Part shown: piece by piece, positions 47,585 through 58,700 of the stretch
Numbering within the stretch: the stretch's first letter is position 1
Layout of the letters: each line of letters begins with the position of its first letter
Made by a program: the position numbers and the translations under genes
Origin: Phytoseiulus persimilis
Taxonomy: Eukaryota; Arthropoda; Arachnida; Mesostigmata; Phytoseiidae
Length of the DNA stretch: 64,000 nt
Direction of reading: 5' to 3'
Assembly (NCBI GenBank): GCA_037576195.1
Contig: CM075103.1
Coordinates: 32,014,723 to 32,078,722 of the forward strand
Notes under the pieces: model-generated
Seen by the model: the letters and a program-made list of their open reading frames with translations, nothing else
The model's database searches: none
What the model was told of the DNA's origin: nothing

Positions 47585-47590
47585 TATAAA
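47585..47590 (+). promoter_or_regulatory. TATA box upstream of the 381-codon gene
   Basis: TATAAA in the context TCTATAAAACG, 45 bases before the ATG at 47630. This is the spacing expected for a short 5' UTR starting near 47615. Confidence 0.5.
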
Positions 47591-47629
47591 ACGAAAACAC
47601 ATACATCGAGCAAAGCATAGACTTCGCAC

Positions 47630-48775
47630 ATGAGGTGTAGAATTCGACGGCGCTCCCGATCCTGCCGCCCAAGACGAACTCTACGGAAGACACCAACAGA
47701 AACGATGCTCTCAGCTTCTCGGTCGGAGATGGCGGCGTCCACGGATTCCACAACACGCGTTCCATGCCCGCCAGAGCTTCCCTGCGAATTCAATAATAGC
47801 CCGTTCATACTGAGGAAAGTCTCCTCGGAACGAGGCAATACGATCGGCATTCTCGACGTTTCCCGACGTAAGCTGCACGAGAGCTCGACGGCATCCACTT
47901 CAGGGTCCGCTCGGATGATGTTACGACTTCTCATGGGGCCGAGCATAGAACGAGCGATTCCCAAGTTCGCAGTCAGGCCCGAAGAAGGAAAACGTTGCAG
48001 CGATGACTTTCGAAACTCTTCGTCAATGAAAAGGCTGAGTGCTCCCAGTGATCGACAATTGATCCCATTGTCGGCAAGCTCCGCGGCTCCCCTGCAGCTA
48101 TATTCGGTTTCGGGACAATCTGCGACCGCGCTCGATTGGAATGATCGCGAATCGAGAAGAAACGAGAACGCTCAGAATGTGAAAGTATGCCCGCTTCGGA
48201 TCGAGACGAAACAGACTCTCAGAACTAGGGAGGACCCAGCTCTGAACTTAGAAGCTCAGATCGACCGCCCGACCAATAAGATACAACCGGAAGAACAACC
48301 AGAATTGATTCCCACAAAACCGGTCGAATCAGATTCAGAAATCATTCCGATCCGCACCCCTACTTGTGAAACATCTCAGAACATTCCACTTGAAGTCTCG
48401 GTCGCTGGCAACGGATCCGAGGGACAAGACCGAAGCGGAAGAATCCCTTTCAGGCAGGGAAGCAACCCTTGCTTCCGGAAATTTCCTCGGAGGAGCGGAA
48501 CTCTACCGAGCATCAGTGCGCAGCGTCGCGCTTCTGATCGATCCCACGCGAAGACCCAGTCACAACAGGGGGAGAGGCCGGAAGACAGAGACCAACCGAC
48601 CATGCTCAGCCACCAAGCTTGGACAAAGCTTATTCACCCTCGTGGTCGCTGCCGTTGGAAAAACACATCCTTAGCCGATCAGGAATCTGGGATAGCACGA
48701 GCTGAGCCTGGCGAAAACCCGCTCCCCTGCTTCGATTACGGAACGAGCCGACTGCGATCTCCGACCGCCCATTGA
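47630..48775 (+). CDS. Unassigned 381-residue basic, disordered protein
   Basis: The frame is a single uninterrupted 382-codon stretch, far longer than chance at this base composition. It starts at the first ATG after a well-placed TATA box and ends in TGA. The protein starts very basic (MRCRIRRRSRSCRPRR) and is rich in S, R, P, E and T throughout, with hardly any hydrophobic core. The middle is acidic and Pro/Gln rich (QPEEQPELIPTKPVESD-like), and scattered single cysteines show no pattern. There is no signal peptide, transmembrane helix or known domain. It could be a nuclear or regulatory disordered protein, a lineage-specific gene, or the gag-like remnant of an element, though no flanking repeats were seen. 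The 126-codon minus frame at 47584-47964 is probably a shadow. Confidence 0.5.
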   Translation: MRCRIRRRSRSCRPRRTLRKTPTETMLSASRSEMAASTDSTTRVPCPPELPCEFNNSPFILRKVSSERGNTIGILDVSRRKLHESSTASTSGSARMMLRLLMGPSIERAIPKFAVRPEEGKRCSDDFRNSSSMKRLSAPSDRQLIPLSASSAAPLQLYSVSGQSATALDWNDRESRRNENAQNVKVCPLRIETKQTLRTREDPALNLEAQIDRPTNKIQPEEQPELIPTKPVESDSEIIPIRTPTCETSQNIPLEVSVAGNGSEGQDRSGRIPFRQGSNPCFRKFPRRSGTLPSISAQRRASDRSHAKTQSQQGERPEDRDQPTMLSHQAWTKLIHPRGRCRWKNTSLADQESGIARAEPGENPLPCFDYGTSRLRSPTAH

Positions 48776-51376
48776 ACTCCAAAAAGTGGGCGGCCGGAAC
48801 GCTAGAGCTCCGACTAGAATACTCGCATCGTTCCCGTTGAATCGAGACAGTTCGAAAGGAAGTCGACTGCACATGAACCGATGCCGGCGATTCGAGAAGT
48901 TGCCTAACCACTACTGAGAGAGGAAATGATCGCTGAACCGATTTCAGAGACTCGGTGTTCTGAGTCTAGCTCAACAAATAGCAAATGTTCCCAACGTAAT
49001 ACTTGAGTCTTTGAGGATCGAGATGATGTAGACTCGCCCGCTTGGAGCACTCGTTGAATCCAGATGCGAGAAGGAAAGAGCATCGATAGCCATGAACTGT
49101 TCGATCTCAACGTGTTAGAATCAGGCAAGCAACTACCTCAACCAATCACCCGACGCGGGCCGTGTCCTTCTATTTATGCTTGAGCAAAAGCCCTGAAATT
49201 CGTACATAGGTCATGCTTCACCCCCAGCCTGATAGAAGATGATAGGTATCTTCAGTGATTCTTCCAGTTCTCGGGGCAACCACGCACAATTCATCGATAT
49301 GTAAATGTATCCACTGATTCATCTGCGAGCAGTACGTCGATTAATATAACTCGAGCTTCCCAGCTCTAGCTATGTGCAGGGCCTAGAAGTTCAAAGATCC
49401 ATCATTACACACCTTCCAAAGAGCAACAAAGGTAGATGGATGGAGTGTTTCATGTCTTGATACTTCAGCTATCCCAGAAATAAGGCATTCTTCATCGACT
49501 CTATCGACCCAAATGACCATAAATTGACGGGATGATATCCATTAATGATGCCTAGATTGCAACGCTCTAGTTATCAACCATGTAGCGCAGATGGGGATGG
49601 CCAGACCATCTGGGATGTCAGCCTTATCTATGGACAGGAGGGGTCTATTGGCTGAGTTATTTCGTAGATTTTCCCGATTTCAATACAAGAACATCAATCA
49701 TTAGAGTAAAATCGGCAAGAACTATCCCCGAGAGACGGCATTCCAGCACTTTTGACAAATCAGATCAGACATTTGCGTTGGACACAGTTCCTGGACCCGA
49801 ATTCAGCGGACTCTAAGGTCGAGATTCTTTGCCGCCCAGAACGCCGCGGCGTGAGATTAGGCGTCGATTTGTCCGACGAAAGGTGAAGCAGGATAGTCCG
49901 AGAGACATTGACGAAGCGAGCCACGAGCAGCTTTAGACCAATGAGCGGGAGTTCTCGAAGATGATATTGATTTGGTTGGAATGTTGAGAACGGCTTCCCG
50001 TATACGGCTGACACTACTGCCCCTCCAGGAGATTCTCACTATGCTCCTGTTTCGTCGGTCGCACCGACTCTGCTCGAATGAGTCGAAACTTCTCGCACCA
50101 ATCACATAGCCCGTATTCGACTAGAAAGACTCCTCGAATATAATGTGGTGACGTGAAGACAACGTCGGCTTGAGACGACCCGGAGGACGCGTCTTCGATA
50201 GGCTTCCGTTTTCAGCGAGAGGGAATATCCGTCGTGAACACGCATTCTCAGTAGACCAATATGTCTTTCCGAAGTTCGGAGCTCTGCAAGATCAATCAGG
50301 CTTGAGTGGATAAAAATGAGAAATCCTCCCTCTCGGGACGGGCTCGTGTCTTATGAAATTGATGATGAATTCTCAAAGCACGCGAACGGCGCCAAATGCG
50401 CACACGCGGTCCGATGCGCTTGACAGAAAATGAGCGGACGTACTTTCGGGTTACTCCTTCTGTATTTGGAGGAAATCAGAAAATCGCCGACAAGAACGGA
50501 GCGGCAGGCTCCGCCCGGGACGTCAAGCTCAACTTCATGCGCCTTGCGAAAGCGCCGAGGAGGGGAGCCAGAAGAGCAGCGCACTTCTTTGCTAAACGGA
50601 TGTTCCTCGGTATGGATCCGTTTGAAACCGACTCAAACAGATGATCCTTTCGTTGATCAACTGAGCTGTTGCGAATATCTCGTCGAAGGAGCTGCTCTCT
50701 ATCTGTCGAGTCGGGCAACCGAGGAACATGGTCGTATCTATTCCGCTGGGCTGAACCGAGATCACCGCGTTCTCGCTCGCTTCCTGATACTCCTCATGCT
50801 GGTCTCTAAGAGCGAAAGTCGACGTCACATCACTTGAAAGTTTCTCTTTGCGAGAGCGCCGCGTCGAACAACTCGGAACTTTCGGAGAAGAGTCGAATCC
50901 CTATCGAATATCCTGTCGGAATCGAATCCTCGTTTCGCCTGCGAATGGAAACAGAAATCGATCTCTCTTCTCTAAGGTGGCCTTCTCTGATTCTCGAGGT
51001 ATTCGGTCCAAGGAATGGATCTCAGATCCTACGTTCGCTCCCATTCGCATCCCACCGTTTTTGACTCTATGCTTCGCGATGAGCCAGCTTCGACGCGCCC
51101 GAGCCTTCCCCGATTGTTCCCAAATGCTACGACGAAACAGGAATGTGAACCTATGGATTGAGCGCTATTATTTTCCCTATAATGTGTAAACTGAGAATAT
51201 GTTTGGCCAAACATTTCTACGCGGAGTATCCTTCCCATCAGATACGGTTTTCGTCTCTACAGCAGAGATATCACCCATCAATTTATGACAAAGCTTTTCT
51301 TGATCTGCTATCATTCACAGCTCTGCAAGATTGATGACATCATATACAAGACGCATGCCGGTTCCCAAAATCATGG
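48776..51376. other. Intergenic stretch with no assigned gene
   Basis: 49.1-49.75 kb is AT-richer and lacks frames. 50.4-51.2 kb has overlapping frames of similar length on both strands and no motif. Nothing can be assigned. Confidence 0.35.
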
Positions 51377-51830
51377 ATGACCAATGTACGAATCCAATGT
51401 ATTCTGACACTGAAATCAATGGCGAATGCGAAATTTTTGCGAGGCCATTACTCCCTGCACAGAGGCGAGACGCCAGAATCATTATTGGTTCTGTTCCAGT
51501 CTCGGTGGGCTCAGGATATTTGCGGAGCATTTGCTCATTCGGGGCGGGACATTCCTGGTGGTTCCTCTGTGAACCACCTTCATTCCAATAGGCTTTAACC
51601 CTCCAATGACTGAGGAGAGAGGCTCGAGCAACTCTGCGATCCGTTGGACTTCCGATGGCCAGATAGTATCGAGCACGATGGAGTCCGCAAGAAAAACAAC
51701 TGATGGACTTGATTCTTTTCCCAAGATGCTTCATGTAACGTGCGTCGCCCATGCAATCTATAGAGCCTGTGGAGACACTCAAAAGGTGTTCCAAGATGCC
51801 GATTTCTCCGTTGGTTCCGTGAAGTAAGTC
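51377..51830 (+). pseudogene. hAT-type transposase relic
   Basis: Two plus-strand frames resemble pieces of a BED-finger/hAT transposase family common in arthropods. The first has FQSRWAQDICGAFAHSGRDIP, the conserved start where the substrate-binding helix precedes the first catalytic region. The second has FPKMLHVTCVAHAIYRAC and the F-x-D-A-D step, the conserved H-V-T-C-x-A-H block. The intervening catalytic region is deleted and frames change, so it is dead. It is not obviously the source of the hAT element at 7.1 kb. Confidence 0.5.
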
Positions 51831-53189
51831 CTCGCAGAAGCTCCGTGTTGTGTGCAGGGGTTCAGAGAACTCGCTCTGCATGTGCCACCGCCACCCAAAT
51901 CTCTATTGATTAGGTGGATATCATGGCTCAAGCTTGGTGTTATCACGCAGCTGACTGAAACTCTGAAAAGTGAAAAACTCTAGGAGATCCTGTGAAACTC
52001 AGAAGCGGAGGATGCGGTTCCGATCGTGACATACCTAGTTTTGCTTAGAAATACGCCGCTCAGGATTCAGCTCATCTACATCGCTACACGTTCCCGCGAA
52101 ATCCACGAGTGTTCGATTCACGTATAAGTGAACGAGAGGGAAGCCGGACGTGCTTCGTTCACAAAGTGAGGAACATTGGAGATATCCGCGCTCTTCTCTC
52201 TCTATTCTTTCTGAGTTTACGCTGATTTCTTCGGAAGAGACGAAGCACCATACCCCGGAACTTCGGGCGGCTCGTTGTACGGGCCAATAGGACGTCTCGA
52301 GCTCCTGGAACTTTGATGCAGCAGTCTCACTGATACCAGCCGTCATTCCTCCATTGAAGTCAAGCATTGCTCGCGTCCGCTCAAATCTTCCAAATCATCA
52401 TAACCAAGCTTCCTACGTTTTGCTGTACGCCATCGACAACCCATCCCTTCCGGAAGTTCGCAGCAACCCTCCGGAAACGTTGTATGTTGTTTTTGTGGTG
52501 TTGATGATCTAGTGGCGAGAATAAAACCCAGAGAATGAGGGAAGCGCAGATTTTATTGGCATACTCAGAACTTACAAACCTCCCATTTGCGACTCCCATC
52601 CTTCTGGTATGAGAGCCGAGTCGCAACGGCCGGTGTTGTTCACCCCGCACGTCGTCCTGCGCAGACTACTTCCTGGCATCAGCTCCAAGCTCAGATCCCG
52701 GATTCAGCCTTCTTCTGTCCGTTCCCGATTCACGGTAGTTCTCGTTGATCCAGACTCTAGTAGCACTAGATCCGAGATTGGTGAACTCGTATTGGGAGCT
52801 ACAGCTCCTGTTGCCCTCTGGCGGAATTCATCTGTACTGATATACTCGATTCAGTATAAACCAAACCGACTCGACTGGTCGCGACGGTTCACTCGTTGAA
52901 CCTCCCGCGGAAAGGCTGGCGAGACTGGATGATCTTCCATTGCCATTCATTATTCGAACGATTCTGACGCGTCTCACATTCGGAACATTTGAACACTCGC
53001 CATTGCTCTCGGAGTCTCGCGAGTGTTGTGTTCGGGCGACGTCTGGAAGGAAATCTTGTCGTAGCTCGACCGGAGTTTAGAAATGGAATCCGCTGCTTAT
53101 GCGGGGTTCTTATGCATCGGGTCCACCAAAGTTTCGGAGAATTCCTCGACGCTCTGTCTTCCCAAGTAGAAAGCGTGTTGACTCATCGA
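51831..53189. other. No assigned gene
   Basis: Minus-strand frames at 52035-52367 and 52381-52650 have no motif. The stretch borders the truncated 3' end of the LTR element. Confidence 0.3.
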
Positions 53190-54738
53190 CATCATTTACA
53201 ATCCTACATGACCCCCCACTAATGAAGAACCGAGCCGGTTCTCATCGACGCTTAGCTGACTCGCTTCTGCCAAGTACTTGGGGCTCTTACGATTCCTCGT
53301 GGGGTATCTTCTGGATTCTTCTGTATCGTCCTTCCGGACTGGATCGACGGATGCTGGATCGGAGGGTGTCAGATCGACAGGTGCTGGATCGATGGTTTCG
53401 AAATTCGATTCAACTCGACCGTGCTGGAGCCGGGCCGATCCTTGGCGGCTTTCGAGATTGGCAGGAACCGGTCCAACCACGCTCGGTGGCTGCGCAATTC
53501 GCCGACGGTGGTTGGCTTAACCGTCGCAATCACTGTTCGGATGTCATCCGGCGGGAGCGTCTGGATGCATCTTTCGATGATGCTTGTTTCTGACATTGCG
53601 GGATCGACTTCGTTGCAGGTCTATACTATGTTCTGCTTTCCTTTTCTAGCGAGTCTGGCTTCCTCGACGCGTCGTGCCGTTTGGCCGCTCGATCGATGAA
53701 ACTTTCTTCGAACTCCTCTTTGGATCGGTGCCACGTGTCGTCGTGTGGCTTCCTCTGGTCGAAGCAGTCCAACGCCCATCCGTGGAGGGAGAAGGGAGCT
53801 CTTGCGAGCTTGCAGGGCTTCGTGTCCCGGTTGTACTCCGCCGCCCTCTCAAAGGCGCGGAGCCAGGCTGCTGGGTCTTCGGATGGGGTGCCTGCGAACT
53901 TCGGATAGTCCACTCGCCTTTCGTTCCCCCATGGGCTCGCCTCGATCCCGAGTTTGTTTCGAAAGTTCCTTAGCAAGAGCATAAGATCAATCTCCGACAT
54001 ACCCGAAAGGTCGAAGCTGTTGCTGGTGCGGGAGCTGCTTCTTGGGCTGGTGCTTGACTTGGCTGTGCCGGATAAATGTATCTCCCCGTGGCGTTCTTAG
54101 CCGGATCCATCTTTGGTATAGCTGGAGCGTGCTTGGTCTCTTCGTATACCACGATCTGGTCATAAGGTTAGATCTGGTATTGGACTTCCATACCTGTGAC
54201 TAGCCCTTGCACGTGGTCGTGCGAGTCGTATGGTGCTGCCGGGTCTTTTGAAAAGCTGGTTCTTGTGCTGGGTCGGCGAATCCTTGTTCGGCCACGGCTA
54301 CTGCTTGAGCTTGAGCGGTGTCTTCTTCGTAACCGTGTGCAGGATCAGGATTGGGCTGGATCCCCGCGCTGGAACGTGCGCGGACCGAGCGTGCTGCACG
54401 CTTCTTCGGCGGGGACTTGAACATTGGCATGTCTGTACGGTGGACCGAACACGCAATGTCCACCACTTGTAAGACTGCTCGTTGGGGTTTCGTACTAGCG
54501 TTTATTTCGCTGACTCGCTAAATCTCAACCGGGTAGCGCGGGTGCGACCGATCTCGATCTCGTATGCCGAAAAAGTGATTCTCTGTTCTTTCCCTAAAAT
54601 CGACTTCTAATTCTCCTTTCCAATTCCGCCTTCGCACCATCTTCTCCGAGATGGCCGGGACGCTCTCTAGCGGTGGCGGGGACAATGAGCGATACCTAGG
54701 GCTGGAGCTACATAGGGCGAGCTCATTTACAATCCTAC
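53190..54738 (-). mobile_element. LTR retrotransposon relic, pol deleted, 3' LTR truncated
   Basis: Read on the minus strand, a 5' LTR starts at about 54738 with TGTAGGATTGTAAATGA, contains an AATAAA signal, and ends near 54468 with TCTTACA, the inverted partner of its start. A gag-like region follows: a basic Pro/Ala/Gln-rich N-terminus (54430-54200), then YPKFAGTPSEDPAAWLRAFE, WALDCFDQ and W-x-x-x-K-E-E-F-E-E-S-F (54000-53626), a Ty3-type gag core. Next comes a Pro-rich tail with RRYPTRNRKSPKY, usual for the end of the integrase region. Protease, RT, RNase H and most of integrase are therefore missing. A purine tract GTGGGGGGTCA precedes a second TGTAGGATTGTAAATGA (53190-53206), but similarity to the 5' LTR stops after 17 bases. 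Frameshifts confirm that it is dead. Confidence 0.75.
54468..54738 (-). repeat. 5' long terminal repeat of the LTR element
   Basis: About 270 bp bounded by TGTAGGA and TCTTACA, imperfect inverted ends beginning TG and ending CA. It contains an AATAAA on the element strand near its 3' end. The segment just downstream (AGTGGTGGACATTG) would hold the primer-binding site; the tRNA it matches was not determined. Confidence 0.6.
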
Positions 54739-54869
54739 AGTATCATAAAAATTCAGTTGTCTGAATGTCCTCGATGGACTTCCACCCGACTGATCGGATC
54801 GTCATGGAAGTGGTGGCATGTTGATGAGTGGTCCACAAGGATGAACGAAGACTTTGTGGACACAATGAA

Positions 54870-55040
54870 GGTGCTTCCAGGACGAATTCGACCATACTCT
54901 CAGGAATCTAGGGGGGATGGGAGATTCTGCGGTCGATCTGACCATACTCGTGGGAGTTTGAAGCGGTGGTACCGGGACCTATCTCAGCACACTTCTCGGA
55001 GTCTGGGGAGATGATTCCGAGGTCGATCTTACCATACTTT
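54870..55040 (-). repeat. 45-bp coding repeat array, minus strand, left half of an inverted pair
   Basis: About three to four units, each with a reverse-complement AGTATGG core. On the minus strand they translate to 15-residue units of the form K/E-Y-G-Q/K-I-D, then S-x-S/D-S-E. The right half, on the opposite strand, begins at about 55203. Confidence 0.65.
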
Positions 55041-55202
55041 TGTATGGACCTTACCATGCATGTAAGCTGCGCTCGCTTCGGGGCGATTCAACTCCCCTCC
55101 CAACGCCCAGTTGAGGTATGCTACCCGCATAGTCTGGGATACCCTCAGCTACGACGCCCAGCGTCCCTTCTGCAACGCGGCGTGCGACGCCCGGCGATTC
55201 CG

Positions 55203-55425
55203 GCCGAAATATGGTCAGACCGAGCCCGGATCCACCTACGTAGACTCAGAGGAGTGTGGCAAGATCGACTCGAGAGCCACCTCCTCAAACTCCCGAGAAT
55301 ATGAACAGATCGATCCTGGAATCACCTTCTTAGGCTCCCGATAGTATAGTTGGATCGACCCCGGAATTACCTCCCTAGACTCCAAGAAGTGTGCTAAGGT
55401 AGATCCCGGGACCACAGCTGAGGCT
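55203..55425 (+). repeat. 45-bp coding repeat array, plus strand, right half of an inverted pair
   Basis: Five degenerate units start near 55203, 55255, 55300, 55343 and 55388. They share the steps TATG-CAGATCGA, CC-GGA-TCACCTCC and TAGACTCC. The translation gives Y-G-Q-T/I-D/E-P-G-x-T and D/N-S-x-E as 15-residue repeats with stops near the end. Together with 54870-55040 it could fold into a long hairpin with a loop of about 160 bp. Confidence 0.65.
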
Positions 55426-57599
55426 GTTCACCAGGGAGAAGGAGAGAAGAACCAAATGAATACGACACATCCGAAGCTCCCAGTCATATTTGGGTATTCT
55501 GTTGAATGAGATATGGGCACCCGCTGTCGACTTACAATGATCGCTGCCTCAATCAGGCATCAGGCGTTCTTGTCGGAATCGCGAGCCAGGACCACCAGTC
55601 AAACTAGAACTACGACACGTCTCAAGCAACCCTCCTTCCCAATCTCTCTTGCGTTGAATAAGATGAATTCTTTCCGTGTTCTGCACGGGAATGTATCCGA
55701 ATAATCACATCTCAGGGGTCGCGTGCACCTCTCTTGTAGTTTCCCTCCGTCTTCTGCTGTTCTTGTTCATTTCCATAGCTCTGCTTCTCAATGGACAGGA
55801 AACCCGTGAGGGGTCCGAGGAGAATACGGACGGGCCTGTTGGAGTCCACGTGATATAGGGAGACAGAAAGAGAAGCTTTTTCATCGTTGATTGCTCGAAC
55901 TGTCGAAGCTCGCAATCCAAGGGGGAGTATGAATCCTACACCCCATGGCAGAGACCCGCATTCCGACGTATTCCGGCGTAATTCCGTCGAAACGGTGGGC
56001 AGATATCGTATTGATAAAATGGGAAGGTGGTCGCATCTGCCCACGTGTACCCACAATCTCAAGGCTGATGAGAATCGCAAATCTTTTTTCGAAACTAGAG
56101 TCGGAATGAGCATTATACAGGAGGGAGAACTCGTCGAAAAGGTTCCCTGCACAGCAGCGTATTTCTTTGTTCGAGTTCAGACATCCTCGACAGGCAGTAG
56201 AGGTGACGGCAATACGTTCATCCTCACCTCAGCAATCGAGGTGTCCAGAACCAATGGAACAAGATTAGTCTGCGTGTATCTTGATAGCCCAGGCGCCTAG
56301 GACCAAGCGAATAGGCAGAGACTGTGGGCGACGTGCCATTCGCATGAACAGAGGCAGGGGACGAAAAAGACCGCCGAGCGGAACCGCGGTTATCCGCTGA
56401 AAACCCGCAGTTACCTGCGGTTCTTGGCGGTTACCCGCCGCTCCGGCGGTTATCGCCGCCCTGTGGTCTGCGACCCATCTCTGACTCCGTCATCGATGGA
56501 GCGGTTACAAAACCTTCTCTTTCATCGCTCATTAAAACCTCAAGAAACCGCTCATGCCCATGGCAAGGCACGGAAAGGCGTGGGTCTGATTGGCTGACCA
56601 AAGAATTATGCAATCAGGGCGCTCAATTTATTATATTCGAGTCGCGTGAGTCCCGGAATCGAATCGCGAAACGTAGTTCTAGTACAATACAATGTCGCCT
56701 CAAGTTCTCAGTGGCCTTGCTAGATATCTTTGTAGTCAAAGGCTTTCCGAACGATCAAGATGTTGTCTAAAGTCGCCTGCATCAGCCGTGTGCAGTTTTT
56801 GCCGATAACAAACAGACTGAAATTTCGTTCTGTTTGGACTGAGGTTGCCTGGAACTGTTATGAGGACATCGTACTCAACAAACTCCTCCGAGCAGTAGGC
56901 CGCGGGTGTTATCGATCGGACACGAATAGGTGGACAGAATATGCCGATAAAGCCTCCGGCGGACATCGCGACGTCTCCTTTCCTCCTCACACCAGAACCC
57001 TCATCGAGCGGGGAAAGAACACAGTCGTCGTCGCCGCCGTCTGCAGCGGTTAGTTCCGGCACGGAGCAGACAAGAGGAGAAAAGGAGCGGACCACGGAAG
57101 CCGAGATCACCCTCGACCCCCCTTCGTCTTCCATTATTCGAGGTTATCCGTAATAGCGGGGTCAGCTATTTCGACACGAATTGAGCACACTGATCAAGCT
57201 CGCCCGGGTGCCCAAATTCCGCCAGCGGAGAGTTGGAGCCAGTGCCTCCGAAAATACTTGGAAATACTCGAGTCATCTTCTGACGAAATCGTCAACATTC
57301 TACAATAGTTGCGGCAATTGCGCAGCTGTAATGAATGTAAGAGGGACAAGCCTAATAGCTTCTGATGTCATACAGAGTTGTTCTTTTCTCGCCTCTCCCC
57401 CCCCCCCCCCTAAAGTACTATGACACAAAATTATGAGCACCATTCTCGGTACTTGCAACACGCCTCCTCGGAGCTATAGTGTGTATCAACTCAATGACAT
57501 ATACCTGGTGAATAAACCTTTCTTTATGCTCAGAAAATACGACTCTGAAACTCTCCGAAATACAAAGCGCGTGTCATGAGCTGACATTCGGTCCCGCGG
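55426..57599. other. No assigned gene; one GCGGTTA motif cluster
   Basis: Frames of 137 codons (+, 55887-56300) and 146 codons (-, 55712-56152) overlap and neither has a motif. A 132-codon minus frame at 56736-57134 starts with an acidic N-terminus and may be coding, but no family is seen. A second poly-C tract lies at 57400-57412. Confidence 0.3.
56370..56465. repeat. Cluster of GCGGTTA/GGCGGTTA inverted motifs
   Basis: At least six copies of CGGTTA-type heptamers in both orientations within 95 bp, like the subterminal clusters of the hAT element at 7.1-8.3 kb. No matching second cluster or target duplication was found nearby, so it may be one end of a truncated relative. Confidence 0.5.
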
Positions 57600-58700
57600 A
57601 AAGCGCTCCTCGGGCGATTCAGTGTAATCATGAGAACGGGGATGCAGGAAACTCAGGGGTCAATTCTGGGTTCCACTCTCTGGAACTTGGTATGTGATGG
57701 CGTCCCCCGCCTCCCTCTTCCCCCCGGCGTTACGACGATAGCGCATGCTGACGACCTGGCCGTCGTGCCCGCGGACCCTCACTCCCAGTCCCCCCAGCTC
57801 AAACTCAACGACTCTCTTGCAGACATCAGCGCTTGGATGAGGCCCAAGGTCCTCGCGATGTTTGCCGCGAAATTCGTTGTCAACCTCCTAAACGGCCGTA
57901 AGCAACCTCCCTCGGTTCGAGTCGTCCTCGACGGTCACGACATCCCTTCCAGCCGGTCGCACGGTACCTCGACATGATGCTCAACAGCAGGTTGACAGGT
58001 GGTCCGCATATTCGCCACGCTTCCGCTGAAGCGGTGAAAGCAGCCCACTCATGCCCCGAACTGGAGGAGGAAACGGCTTCCGTCGTAGACTTCTAGCATC
58101 GGTAGTCGACAGCATCTTCCTCTACACAACCCCCATCTGGGGCCCCTCCGACTCTGAGAAAAGCATTAGACACCTTCTCGACAAAACCCAACACCCCATG
58201 GCCCTCGGCCCTTTCCGTGCCTACCGTTCAGTCTCGACAGTCGCCCTTCAGGTCATGCCAAGACGAATTCCATACGATTTGAGTTGCCGCGTGCTCCCAG
58301 CCCGTGAGTTCCTCAGGAATCCCGACGATTCCCTCCAAGCCACCCTCCTCCTCCCTGGTCGAAGTTATCCACGAATGTCAGAGTCGATAGTCCGCCATCT
58401 TGCCAGGCACGCCCGACCACTGGGCCGCCAAACGAATTCCCTTCACCGAATACAGCGTCCAGCCTCCTTTGCGTGCGTTCTCTGCCACTCGGGCGAGGAG
58501 GATGATGCTCGTTACTCTTTCGAGGTTTGCCCCAAGTCGTCCAAGTGACGCCAAACTTTCTTCCGGGCCCATGCCCGGCCATCGTCTTCTACATGATCGA
58601 GGACAGAAAGAGCTGGTCGGAGGCGGCCAAGCTCGCTGCGGGAATAATCAACATCAAGGACGCTGCTCTCGCCTCTTACGTTGCTGCCGGAGCTCTCTCG
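57600..58700 (+). pseudogene. R1-like non-LTR retroposon, 5'-truncated, frameshifted
   Basis: Plus-strand frames carry the second half of a reverse transcriptase: QGSILGSTLWNLVCDGV, then LPLPPGVTTIAHADDLAVV (AHADD in place of the catalytic YADD), MMLNSRLTGGPHIRHASAEA, then SIFLYTTPIWGPS and RSVSTVALQVM. A C-terminal Cys-rich step (CVLCHSGEEDDARYSFEVC) and FYMIEDRKSWSEAAKLA complete it. Frame changes occur near 57957, 58045 and 58540. The fingers part of RT and the endonuclease are absent. The CT-rich tail at 58710-58765 probably marks its 3' end. Confidence 0.75.
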
